DNA of 60,934 bases from Collinsella aerofaciens (GTDB taxonomy: Bacteria; Actinomycetota; Coriobacteriia; Coriobacteriales; Coriobacteriaceae): positions 1 through 60,934 of the forward strand of contig NZ_JADNOH010000077.1 of NCBI RefSeq assembly GCF_015557435.1, read 5' to 3'. Below are positions 27,973-36,231 of this stretch, in pieces. Position 1 is the stretch's first letter; the number at the start of each line of letters is the position of its first letter. The position numbers and the translations under genes were made by a program. The notes under the pieces are model-generated. The model was not told where the DNA came from and searched no databases. It was given only the letters and a program-made list of their open reading frames with translations.

Positions 27973-28038
27973 ATCCTTAGGCCCGCGCATGTCTTGTAGA
28001 TACCGACGGGCTCTGCCCATCATAGGCTTTTGCGCGGG

Positions 28039-28044
28039 TAGAAT
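28039..28044 (+). promoter_or_regulatory. -10-like element before the heptad-repeat membrane protein
   Basis: TAGAAT in the context CGGGTAGAATGC lies 46 bases before the start codon of the next gene. A matching -35 is not clear. Confidence 0.35.
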
Positions 28045-28089
28045 GCATGGATAACTTGATGCTCACGCGCGACGGAAAGGAATCGTTGC

Positions 28090-29079
28090 ATGGATCAGGA
28101 CAAGACAACCGTGATGGGCGGCTACGGTTCCGCGCAGGCTGGCGATAGCGCCGATGCGACCCGCGTTGTTCCCAACCTCGGTTATACCGACCCCGCCGCG
28201 ACGCAGCCTTCTGCCGAGCCCACCCGGGTTATGGGCTATGGCGACACGGCGCAGGATTCGTACGCTACATCTTCGCAAGGCCCCTATGGCAACGCAGCTC
28301 CGGATCCGTTTGATTACGCGCCGCAGGATTCTTATGCTGCCTCGACGCCGAATCCCTATGACAACCTGCCGCAGAATCCCATTCCGCAGCCTCAGCAGAC
28401 GACGTATATGCCTCGCACGGCGCAGCCTCGCTACGAGTCGCGCGAGCCGTATCGCGAGTACCCCAAGTCGATTCCGCAATATGGCGAGGACGAGGAGAAG
28501 AAGCCGTCGCGTTCGTCGAGCGTGATCAAGAAGATCCTCATCGTGCTGGCGATCTTCTTTGCGCTGTCGGTTGTGTTTGCCATCGTGTCGGGCATGCTTA
28601 ACAAGCGAGGGAGTTCAACGGCCGATGCCACTGTTGAGCAAACCGAGTCCGCCTCGTCTAGCACCGTCGATCTGAGCGATATCCCGGGGCAGTACTGGTC
28701 CAACGCCAAGAAGATCCTCAAGTCGCGCGGCGCCGATCTTTCGAATGCCGTGGTCCTGACTGATGATGGCTCAACGCCCGTCGTCGATGCCAACTGGATC
28801 GTTACTTCTGCTTACTATAACGACAGCGGCAACCTCGAAATTCAGCTCACGCACAAGAACAGCTCGGGCAACTCGTCCGGCGGCCAAAGCGGTACCGACA
28901 GCTCGAGCTCCAATACGCTGGAGGACTTGAGCAACAAGGCACAGGAGTTGGGAGACAAAGCGCAAGAGCTGGGCGACACGGCGCAGAACCTGGGCGACAC
29001 CGCGCAGAACTTGGGCGACATGGCGACGGATGCCTGGAACGCACTGCAAAACGGCATCTCGGGCGCGCAGGGAAACTAG
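28090..29079 (+). CDS. Single-pass membrane protein with disordered head and heptad-repeat tail
   Basis: The family is not recognised. The 329-residue protein starts with a cytoplasmic Pro/Tyr/Gln/Ala-rich region of about 135 residues that repeats a short Thr-centred motif (TTVMGG, ATRVVP, PTRVMG). One membrane helix follows (about 146-168), preceded by KK. The outer part has a small folded segment, YWSNAKKILKSRGADLSN (about 198-215), resembling a PASTA-like repeat. After a Ser/Gly linker comes a C-terminal array of 7-residue repeats (KAQELGD, TAQNLGD) that should form a coiled coil. The Thr motifs could be Ser/Thr-kinase sites, which is inference. It is monocistronic and converges with the CDF transporter. 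Confidence 0.75.
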   Translation: MDQDKTTVMGGYGSAQAGDSADATRVVPNLGYTDPAATQPSAEPTRVMGYGDTAQDSYATSSQGPYGNAAPDPFDYAPQDSYAASTPNPYDNLPQNPIPQPQQTTYMPRTAQPRYESREPYREYPKSIPQYGEDEEKKPSRSSSVIKKILIVLAIFFALSVVFAIVSGMLNKRGSSTADATVEQTESASSSTVDLSDIPGQYWSNAKKILKSRGADLSNAVVLTDDGSTPVVDANWIVTSAYYNDSGNLEIQLTHKNSSGNSSGGQSGTDSSSSNTLEDLSNKAQELGDKAQELGDTAQNLGDTAQNLGDMATDAWNALQNGISGAQGN

Positions 29080-29091
29080 CTGTTAAGCGGG

Positions 29092-30273
29092 CTACAGCTG
29101 CTCTGCTGGACGGTCGGGCGAACTAAAGCCCGAGTCAAACGTAACGACGCATGAGACGTTGGGCCGGCGCTCGTGCACGATGCGCGTGACGAGCTCCAGC
29201 AGCTCCTCGTCGGATATGTCAAAGCCGTCGGGACGCACCAGGTCAAACGAAACGAACCCGTCGTGCTCGTGCAGGTCGTGGATGGAGAGTGCGGGGTCGA
29301 TCTGCATGATGCCGCGCTTGACCCAGCCGCGCAAATCATCGCCGGTTGTCGCGATGGGGTCGCAGTGCAGCGTGATACCGATGTCCATCTGCCGTTTGAT
29401 ATCGTGCTCGATGGCGTCCAGGATCTCGTGATGTTCAAACGCATCGCCCTCGCCGGGCATCTCCACGTGGGCGCTGGCAAACTGACGACCGGGGCCGTAG
29501 TCGTGCACCATCAGGTCGTGTGTGCCCAAGACCTGCGGATAGGACATGATCTTGTCGCGGATTGCCTGGACGAGCTTGGGGTCGGGCGCTTGTCCCAGCA
29601 ACGGGCTGATGGCGTCGCGCACTAGACCCATGCCGCTGATGCAGATGAAGATGCCCACACCCAGGCCTGCCCAGCCATCGAGGTCGAAGCCGGTCGTCTG
29701 CGAAATAAGCGCCGCCACCAAGACCGAGCCCGAGGTGATGACATCGTTTTTGGAGTCCTGTGCTGTGGCGATGAGCGTCTCCGAGTCGATGCGGTTGCCC
29801 AGCGTGCGGTTGAACGCGGCCATCCAGAGCTTAACGAGCATGGACAAGACGAGAGCGGCTAAGGAGAGCACCGAATATGCAGTGGGGGAAGGCTTGATGA
29901 TCTTAGTGACCGACTCGAGGATCAGGTTGATGCCGACGGCGCAAACCAGGACGGCGACGAACAGACCGGCTAGGTACTCGTAGCGGCCGTGGCCATAGGG
30001 GTGGCCTTCGTCTGCCGGGCGGCTGGCAAGGCGGAACCCGAGCAGGCTTACGATGTTGCTCGAGGCATCGGAGAGGTTGTTGAAAGCGTCGGCGATGAGG
30101 GAGACGGAGCCGGCGAGCAGGCCCGCGATGCCCTTGGCCAGGCACAGGGTGATGTTGAGGCCAATGCAGACGAGGCTTGCGGAAAAGCCCGCGTTGGTGC
30201 GGCAAGATGCATCGACCGGCTCGCTCTCGCTGCCGGGAACAAGCGTATGTACCAGCCGATTTACAAATAGCAT
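29092..30273 (-). CDS. Cation diffusion facilitator (CDF) metal transporter
   Basis: This is a divalent-metal/proton antiporter of the inner membrane, 393 residues, with about six membrane helices and a C-terminal cytoplasmic dimer domain (from about residue 270). Helix 2 has the metal motif DAFNNLSD and helix 5 has DSKNDV. In Zn/Cd-type members these are HxxxD and HxxxD, so the D/N-rich sites here suggest manganese or iron. HPYGHGRYEYL in the first cytoplasmic loop is typical. ATG 30273 was chosen for the GAGGA site 8 bases upstream; another ATG 21 bases earlier has no site. It stands alone. Confidence 0.88.
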   Translation of the reverse strand: MLFVNRLVHTLVPGSESEPVDASCRTNAGFSASLVCIGLNITLCLAKGIAGLLAGSVSLIADAFNNLSDASSNIVSLLGFRLASRPADEGHPYGHGRYEYLAGLFVAVLVCAVGINLILESVTKIIKPSPTAYSVLSLAALVLSMLVKLWMAAFNRTLGNRIDSETLIATAQDSKNDVITSGSVLVAALISQTTGFDLDGWAGLGVGIFICISGMGLVRDAISPLLGQAPDPKLVQAIRDKIMSYPQVLGTHDLMVHDYGPGRQFASAHVEMPGEGDAFEHHEILDAIEHDIKRQMDIGITLHCDPIATTGDDLRGWVKRGIMQIDPALSIHDLHEHDGFVSFDLVRPDGFDISDEELLELVTRIVHERRPNVSCVVTFDSGFSSPDRPAEQL

Positions 30274-30398
30274 AGCGGTCGTCCTCACAATCATGTTTAA
30301 GGGGATAGTGTAGCTCGCGCGGGGGCGCCGTGCACCGATGCTCAGAAAATGCAGCAATAGTCTGCCGGTGCTAACGAGCGAGCCTTCCCGTCTGCCTG

Positions 30399-30417
30399 GG
30401 TGGTCCATTTTGGGCCA
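30399..30417. repeat. Short inverted repeat upstream of the zinc-ribbon gene
   Basis: GTGGTCCA and TGGGCCAC pair (one G-U) around TTT. The GGGCCACATGG part resembles the 18-base element found at the two lipoprotein genes. Confidence 0.4.
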
Positions 30418-30444
30418 CATGGGTATGGGCATGTGCCTGTTTGC

Positions 30445-30463
30445 TCGACATACTTAATGTCGA
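30445..30463. promoter_or_regulatory. 19-bp inverted repeat, candidate operator of the zinc-ribbon gene
   Basis: TCGACAT-ACTTA-ATGTCGA is perfect over 7 bp per arm and lies 27 bases before the zinc-ribbon start codon, overlapping where a promoter should be. Confidence 0.4.
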
Positions 30464-30490
30464 CAGCTTTGTGCAAAGGAGGACGTTTCC

Positions 30491-31827
30491 ATGGACGAGA
30501 TGTTTGCCATTAAATGTCAAAACTGCGGCGGCCCTATGTACTCGCACCAAGCTAAGCGCAGCTTTGAGTGCGCTTATTGCGGTGCGGTCATTCCGTGGCA
30601 GGCGGACGCCGGAGAGCCCAAGAGCGCTTTGGGCATTCGCCATACGCCGTTGACGGTAGTGGATGGACTGCTCAAGCTCACGCATGTGTCGCAACTCGAG
30701 CGCCCGGAGGACCCGGACTGGTATTTCTTCAATTCGCACTGGCGCAATCAGTCGGTCCTGGAACATCTGCTGTGGGAGGACCGCGGCACGGCGCAGGAGT
30801 TCCAAGAAGCGACGCACGTGAGCATTCCCTGCCCCTTCTGCGGAGCGTCCTTTGAGGGCGAGTCAACGCAGCGTGTGTTTGAGTGCCCGTCCTGCGGCAA
30901 CAAGATCGGCATTGCCGACCTGCTCAAGCCCGGTACGTTTAGCAAACGTCTGACCATGGGCGTGGGTGCGGAGTATGTGCCGGAGCAGGGTATTCCCTGC
31001 GAAATTTCGCCGCAGCAGGCACGTGCCAACGCGCTGCAGCTGGTGCGCCAGTACCCGGATGCCTTTGCCGGGCACGACGTGGAAGACGCGATCCAAAACG
31101 ACATGATGCTCTTCTATTCCCCATGGCGCTGGCGGACCTGCGTATGATGGCGAGCTTCCCGGGCAAGGGCCTGAGCAAGGAAACCCTGGTGTACTACGAG
31201 GTGCTCGACTGGGCGTATCCGCGGGCAAACTATCTGGATGTTCGCCTTATGGGCATTTTGGAGCCGTGGGACTTTGCCAAGGTTGGGCCGTTTGACCCGG
31301 CCATGCAGGAAGGTGACTTTCGCGTTGTCTCCGTCGATGCGTCTACCAAGGACCAGGTGGTCATTGATAAGTTGGCGCTCGACATTGCCGGCAACGATGC
31401 CGAGGCAACCCTGGGGCTCAATAAAAAGAGCATCCGCACGTGGGCGCGTAAGGCTCGCAAGCACAAGGATGGTCTGGTGATGGTGCCGGTCTACTTTGTC
31501 GATCGCCCGGCTTCGGATAGTCGCGACGGCGAACAGGTGCGCATCGCCGTGAATGGCCAGACGGGTCGCGCGGCAGCGGTGGTGTTTAGCGACAAGCGCG
31601 AGACGCATATCGTGGCGCCGCTCAATCCGAGCGTGATGCTGTCGAGCGAAAGCACCGTGCACGCCACGCCCATCGAGGTCAAATACGTCAAATCTCCGTT
31701 CCTATACCAGATCGTGCGCCGCGGAGGCGGCGAGCAGCCGCGCCAGGTGGCGGCCGCAGCCGAGGGTTCCATCCGAGAGGAGAAGCCCAGACGCCGCGGT
31801 CTGCTGGGTGCGCTATTTGGGAAGTAG
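30491..31827 (+). pseudogene. Double zinc-ribbon protein gene with a one-base frameshift
   Basis: Two overlapping frames make one protein of about 445 residues. The first part has zinc ribbons CQNCGGPM...CAYCG (about 9-37) and CPFCGASF...CPSCG (about 116-137). It runs to LFYSPWRWRTCV and stops at 31147. The second frame continues sensibly from PMALADLRMMASFP to a basic C-terminus, RRRGLLGALFGK. The join is the C run 31119-31122: one more C restores LFYSPMALADL. The family is not recognised; twin zinc ribbons and a beta-rich second half suggest a nucleic-acid-linked or scaffold protein. The cause may be real decay, a contracting homopolymer or an assembly error. The start is ATG 30491 after AAAGGAGG. 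Confidence 0.8.
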
Positions 31828-32047
31828 GGGAGCGGTGCTGGTTAGTCTTATGACGCGATAGCCAGGGATATGGAGCAGCTCACGGGAGCGCGGGCTGCCG
31901 TCTGATTGTTTGAGGGTGCCAGATGTAAATAAACAGTGGAGCGGCTGCAAAAGAGCCTCCTCACTGGGTAAAATCAGGTTGTGCCGCGGAACCCGCTCCT
32001 CAGCGCTTAAACTTCGGAGACGCGGGCAACGCAGGTATTATCGTCTA

Positions 32048-32071
32048 GGGCCGGCTGCAACCGGCCCTTTT
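32048..32071 (+). terminator. Intrinsic terminator with no gene before it
   Basis: A 7-bp perfect stem GGGCCGG/CCGGCCC with loop CTGCAA is followed by TTTT on the plus strand. The stretch from 31828 has no convincing coding frame, so this may end a small RNA of about 85 nt starting just after TAAAAT at 31969-31974. Confidence 0.6.
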
Positions 32072-32092
32072 CATGACTCCCTTCGCTATCCG

Positions 32093-32185
32093 TTACTGCT
32101 TATATTCCCGCCAGATCGCGTAGAGGTTCCGGGCAATGCCGGTCACATACATCGAGAGGCGCAGGATTTCAAGAAACAAGTTCAT
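32093..32185 (-). CDS. Possible 30-residue hydrophobic peptide
   Basis: A complete small frame encodes MNLFLEILRLSMYVTG and continues to an IWREYKQ end, 30 residues, mostly hydrophobic with a charged tail. GGGGTGA lies 5 bases before the ATG, a good ribosome binding site. It lies inside the inverted module at 31966-32254. A transcript from it would run antisense into the putative RNA that ends at 32071, like type I toxins whose antitoxin RNA overlaps the 3' end. Coding status is uncertain because the frame is short and there is no homology check. Confidence 0.4.
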   Translation of the reverse strand: MNLFLEILRLSMYVTGIARNLYAIWREYKQ

Positions 32186-32464
32186 AGGCTTCACCCCAAT
32201 CGGAGATCGGAGCGTTGCCCGCAGGCGGATTCCGCGGCAGTCAAGATTTTACCCTATACGCCGCAGCGGGGGATATCTGACCCCAGTGTTAGAGTGGTGT
32301 CCATTTGCATGGATGACCGGGCATGATCGCGACATGTCCTGGAGTTGAAATGCCGCTGGGGATACGAGGGGGAGCCGGGGTCGGATGTTGGGGCTCAACG
32401 AAGCAAGTGGCGCTTCTGTCTTTTTGGGATCGGGGATGCGAATCAACCTGCAGCAATGGGCCCA

Positions 32465-32499
32465 GCTCGATTCGGGGCGCAGTGAGTCCCGAATCGAGC
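32465..32499. repeat. 12-bp perfect hairpin
   Basis: GCTCGATTCGGG (32465-32476) and CCCGAATCGAGC (32488-32499) pair fully around an 11-base loop. No T run follows on either strand. It lies 52 bases beyond the end of the HicB-like gene. Apart from this hairpin I see nothing coding between 32186 and 32550. Confidence 0.6.
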
Positions 32500-32550
32500 G
32501 TTCCTGGCTGCCATGCATGTCAGGTGATGAAAGCCCACAGCGGCATCGCC

Positions 32551-32877
32551 TTACACGGCAACGGGGGCCTCTTTGGGGCGTCCCACCCTTGGTGCATCGG
32601 CGAGTCGTGCCTCGATGGAGGCTTTGGACATCATGCGCTTGGTGCCATCCTTCCATGAATCCAGCAGTCCTGCATTTAGCAGTTGTGACACCCGTGCTGA
32701 GCTAACACCGAGCATACGCGCGGCATCCACTGCGGTGACGGCGGGAATGTCGCCGAGTTCGCGGTTGACGGCTACAGCGATAATCTTGCCGCCGTGTCGC
32801 GGCTCATGTCCGAAGTCTGGCACGGGAAGTTCAATGCCATCTGAATCAAAGAACTCGAATTCCCATGCGTAAACCAG
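32551..32877 (-). CDS. Shrunken HicB-like HTH protein, CTG start or start-codon loss
   Basis: The frame reads YLVYAWEFEFFDSDG, the usual opening of a HicB-type antitoxin group in Coriobacteria and Clostridia. It then jumps to PDFGHEPRHGG and a C-terminal helix-turn-helix AARMLGVSSARVSQLL with a VGRPK tail. The acidic RNase-H-like middle expected of HicB is nearly absent, so an internal deletion is likely. A strong GAGGAGG lies 6 bases before a CTG at 32877; no ATG, GTG or TTG exists between it and the upstream stop, and the only standard start is the GTG at 32823 without a site. It is either a CTG-started 108-residue protein or a gene damaged at its start. No hicA toxin is next to it. The HTH closely resembles that of the HipA-like fusion near 1.3 kb. 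Confidence 0.55.
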   Translation of the reverse strand: MVYAWEFEFFDSDGIELPVPDFGHEPRHGGKIIAVAVNRELGDIPAVTAVDAARMLGVSSARVSQLLNAGLLDSWKDGTKRMMSKASIEARLADAPRVGRPKEAPVAV

Positions 32878-33003
32878 ATAAGACCTCCTCTAATGGCGAA
32901 TAATACGAGGCGTGCTCCTAGAATATTCCGTTCGCATCGATGCAGCTGAGCATACCCATCTTAAAGCCTCGCGCGGACTCGCATTACTGTGCTGTTTGGC
33001 ACC

Positions 33004-33032
33004 TTCGCATGGGGCCTTGCGGTGACTAAAAT
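33004..33032 (+). promoter_or_regulatory. Promoter of the small PH-like gene
   Basis: TTCGCA (33004-33009), a 17-base spacer and TAAAAT (33027-33032) lie 45 bases before the ATG at 33078. Confidence 0.5.
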
Positions 33033-33077
33033 GTGGCAATAGAGACAGTTTTAGCGAACCCCACGGGAGTGACGCGT

Positions 33078-33348
33078 ATGGACAACAACACGCTGCTATT
33101 CCAGGACAAAGGTTCGGGTAGGTTTAAAGACGTTAAGATCTACCCCAATCGTATCGAGGTGCTCAAGAAGGGCACTTTTGGCGGCAGGCACACCGAGATT
33201 GTCTACCTTAAGGACATCACGGGGGGTCAACAGGATCAAGGGTCGCGACGTTTTCCTGCGTAACAGGCTGTTGACCGCTTGCGTCTTTAGCCTGAGTAGC
33301 CGTGCGAAGGCCCAGGAATTTGTGAACGCGCTGAACATGGTGATGTAG
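33078..33348 (+). pseudogene. Small PH-like domain protein with a frameshift
   Basis: The first frame begins MDNNTLLFQDKGSG and shows the beta-strand pattern of a bacterial short PH domain (KIYPNRIEVL, EIVYLKDITG). It runs out of register at the six-G run 33221-33226. With one G removed the reading goes on as VNRIKGRDVFLRN and finishes with AQEFVNALNMVM at a TAG in 33346-33348, giving about 89 residues. As written the frame ends early in GSRRFPA. The function of such small PH proteins is unknown. Confidence 0.65.
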
Positions 33349-33372
33349 CCGATAGCGGCGTTCGGGCCAAGG

Positions 33373-33411
33373 TAAAAATCGGGGCGCAGAACGGTATTCT
33401 GCGCCCCGATT
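33373..33411 (-). terminator. Intrinsic terminator after the PI-PLC gene
   Basis: A 15-bp perfect stem AATCGGGGCGCAGAA/TTCTGCGCCCCGATT with a 5-base loop is followed, on the minus strand, by TTT after the pairing T residues. It also closes the convergent PH-like gene. Confidence 0.93.
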
Positions 33412-33440
33412 GAGTTAATGCGCCCAAAAGACTGGCTTGC

Positions 33441-35926
33441 CTATTCGTTAACGTCCTCGGTATTGTCGCGGTCACTGGCAAGCATTGCTGCACCTGCGAC
33501 CGTTGTCGCCACGGCGGCGGCAGCGAGCCCGGCGGCAATGCCGGAGCCGTCTCCCGTGTCGGCGAGTTTTCCGCCCGAGCTCTTGCCCTGGTCGCTCTTG
33601 TTGCCCTTGCCATTCTTGTCGGCGCCGCCTGCGTTGGAACCCGTGTCGGTGCTGGCGCCGTCTGCACTGTCCGAGGCCGCTACGGTAAAGCTTGCGGCTC
33701 CGTCGCTGGCGAGCGTGTAGTTCTGCGCCGCGTCGCCCAAGAGACCGTTCACGCGCACCCAGTACGTTCCTGCGGCAAATGTTTCGCCCTCGGCCATTGC
33801 CGTGCCCGGAGCGCCGTTCGCGTCGTGCACAAACTCGAGCTGGGCCGCGCAGGCATCGTTTTCGAGCTTGCCCTCAAGCGATGCCGCAATCTTAGCACGC
33901 ACGTCCTCGCCGGCCTTAAGGTCTTCGAGCCCCTCAAAATGAGGCGTCAGCGCTCGCGGATCGATATCGATGGGCACGGAACCTCGCAGTCCCGTAACGG
34001 TCTCGTTGCCCTGGGCGTCGACATCCACGTATTCGATGGCAAACGCATGGCCCGAGGCTGCCACGTTGAGTACATTGCTGCTGTCGACGAGGCGGAAATG
34101 GCCCTCGCCAACGGTCTTGCCGCCCTGGAGCGAAGCTTCACTCAGCGAGTTGCCATACGTCATGCGCATGCGGGCTGGGAGGTAGCACGAAGCTGTCTGC
34201 TTGTGCTGCGTATCGTAATTGCGCTGGTAGATGCTCCGGGCCAGCGCCGCATCAACAAAGTCGGATGCGATGATGCCAATGTGCTTGAGGTAATCTGACT
34301 TTGTATCCTCGATGCCGCTGGGATTGATGTACGGGCTCTTATACAGATGCTCGTTGACTACTCGTGCCGAGGTAAATGGATTGCCTCCGTGCGACAAGCC
34401 CGTGCAGCTGGTGTAGTTGATAGACCAGCAACGCTCCTGGACTTGCACCTTGGCCTCGTCATCGTCCACGACGTCCACCTTGTTGCGCGTGCGCCCGGTC
34501 GTTTCCTTCAGCGCATTATCGACCCAGCTGAGCTTGTCGGTTCCCGTGAGTTTGTACTTGTCCTGGGCGTATACCTTGGTGCAATAGGGCTCTTTGTCGC
34601 CTGTTTCCCCGCGGCTTCAAAGCCCCGCGCGTCTTGGACGAGACACATAGTGGCGCTGTCGGAGTGAGCCTTGATCTTGTCATCCCATTCGGTAAGGTCG
34701 AGGCCCCACGTATGGTCGCTTACACTGTTGCCGGCGAGCCTAAATCGACGCAGCAGAACGATCTTTCCGCGCACCTCGCCCAGCGTGGGGACGTGGCTCG
34801 ACGTGTAGAACAGATCGGGGTTGTCGTCCAAAACCTTGGCGAAAGCCGTCGTAACACTTTCGTCGGTAGCCTCGTCGTTGCCTCGTGATACAAGCATGAT
34901 GAGCGCTTCTGTCGGGTTTTCGTTCAAAAACGTTTTGAAGTAGCCTATGACATCGGAAAGATGCATAAAGTACGCGTCTTTTTTGAGCAGGTAGTAATCC
35001 CCGTGGTCGATACCGGGGTCGTCGCCCTTTCCGAGCCGGATATCAAAATAGCGAATGCCTTCGAGCAACTGCGTGGGAATGTAATCCTGCTGGCATTTTA
35101 CTTGCGAGGATTGGGGCTCAGTGTCGTTGTCCACGCTGCAGGTGCCCGAATCGTGCGTACCCGGGATGCTCAGCTCGTCGAGGAACTTGTTGTCGTCGAC
35201 GTATTTCATCCAACATGGCCCATCGACGTAGCTGCTGTACGTGATCCAGTCGAGGCTGCTAACCGTGACATCGTTCTTTTTCATGTCGTAACCGATAAGT
35301 TCGAGCTCCCACGGAATGCTCTTACTCTTATGGCAGATCTTATTGTTGTCCTGGTCTTCGCCGTTCGATTCTATTGCCAGGTACTTAATGTCTTTTTTCT
35401 CGGTTTCTTTCTCGACCGTGCGGTCTCGGATGATATAGGTTCCGTTTGATTGGCGCTCGAACGCAAAAGCGCGGCTGGGCTTGTTGTCATACTCGCCGCC
35501 CCATACGTGGATGACCTTTCCATCTTTGTCAGAGTCGTCGTCGACCGACCAAATGCTGTAGCCCGTCTTTTTATGCTCTTCGAAATTGAGCAAGGTGCGG
35601 ATAGCATACCAGTTTGTATCGTCATTCTTGGTCGTTACGTTCTCAAGGATGAGCTTGCTGGACGTGCCGTCGTTAAACAGGTGGCAGACGTTGCCGCGAA
35701 CGTTGCCGTCTTGGTTGACGCTCGCGGTGCGAAAAAAGCCCGCGGGGCGAAGGCGAATGACGAAATTGTCGAGGCTGACTGACGCTGTGACAGCGTCTTC
35801 TGCAAATGCCGCGCGCACGGGAAGGCCCAATCCCGCGGTTTCGGGCAGGCTTGCAAATGGCGACAATGCTGCGAGTCCTAGGCCCAACGTGAATGCTCGA
35901 CGGCTGATGGCGTGGTGTTCGGTCAT
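33441..35926 (-). pseudogene. Tat-exported PI-PLC-type surface protein with a frameshift
   Basis: Two frames join to about 828 residues. The N-terminus ISRRAFTLGLGLAAL is a twin-arginine signal. A ricin-like or lipid-facing beta region comes first, then a PI-PLC X domain with LSIPGTHDSGT (first catalytic His), RYFDIRLG and IDHGDYY. The first frame derails after FEAAGK and stops at 34508. The other frame carries on as ETGDKEPYCTKVYAQ and DKYKLTGTDKL, ending with an LADTG sortase-like motif, a hydrophobic stretch and a charged tail. The join is the run of four C (G on the coding strand) at 34607-34610; one more base repairs it. LAxTG fits class E sortases of high-GC Gram-positives. If intact it would be a wall-anchored phosphodiesterase. 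Confidence 0.85.
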
Positions 35927-36127
35927 AACTTCTCCATTCGCAGAGTGCGGTTATGCGATAGTTTTGGTCACTATACTGCTCAGATGTTTAAAGATGCTGG
36001 TTTAATTGCCTGCGCGGCACAATAAATCGGCGGGCGGACGTGTCGGGGCGTTTGTCGTTTTCGTACTGTTGCCACATTTGGGGCGGTTCCGACGTCCGGC
36101 ATCCTCGCGTTCGTCGGCTACAGGCAT

Positions 36128-36159
36128 AAGAAAGGGAGGGTCGGTTTACCGGCCCTCCC
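36128..36159 (-). terminator. Terminator after the first lipoprotein gene
   Basis: On the minus strand GGGAGGGCCGG pairs with CCGACCCTCCC (one G-U) around TAAA and runs into TTTCTT. The 305-bp stretch 35927-36231 holds this terminator and the PI-PLC upstream region; nothing else is seen. Confidence 0.82.
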
Positions 36160-36231
36160 TGGGTATGAAGCGCTAGGGTACCGTCGCTTGTTTGCACTGC
36201 GACCGTGTTTCCCGTTGCGCTCGCCAGTCGC

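Larger units (their letters stand above)
31966..32254. repeat. Inverted pair of a three-block module (MITE-like or twin RNA leaders)
   Basis: The same three blocks occur inward from both ends. On the plus strand they are GGGTAAAATC (31966-31975), TGCCGCGGAA (31982-31991) and GCGGGCAACGC (32022-32032). On the minus strand they are at 32254-32245, 32239-32230 and 32222-32212. The spacing between blocks 2 and 3 is 30 bases on one side and 7 on the other. TGCCGC and GCGGGCA can pair with one bulge, so each side could fold as an RNA hairpin. The pair encloses a 30-codon reading frame and a terminator. It may be a decayed mobile element with terminal repeats or two related promoter-leaders; no target duplication is seen. 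Confidence 0.6.

Noticed and set aside
31110..31125. Programmed frameshift in the zinc-ribbon gene
   Set aside because: There is no X-XXY-YYZ slip site or clear pseudoknot, and two neighbouring genes have similar run-length breaks.
32212..32239. ZTP (pfl) riboswitch, because of CCGCCTG...GGGCAA
   Set aside because: The 5' half and spacing do not fit, and the sister copy at 31982-32032 lacks the key block; it is better read as part of the inverted module.
31910..32348. Plus-strand reading frames in the gap after the zinc-ribbon gene
   Set aside because: No ribosome sites, no recognisable protein pattern, and they cross the terminator and inverted module.
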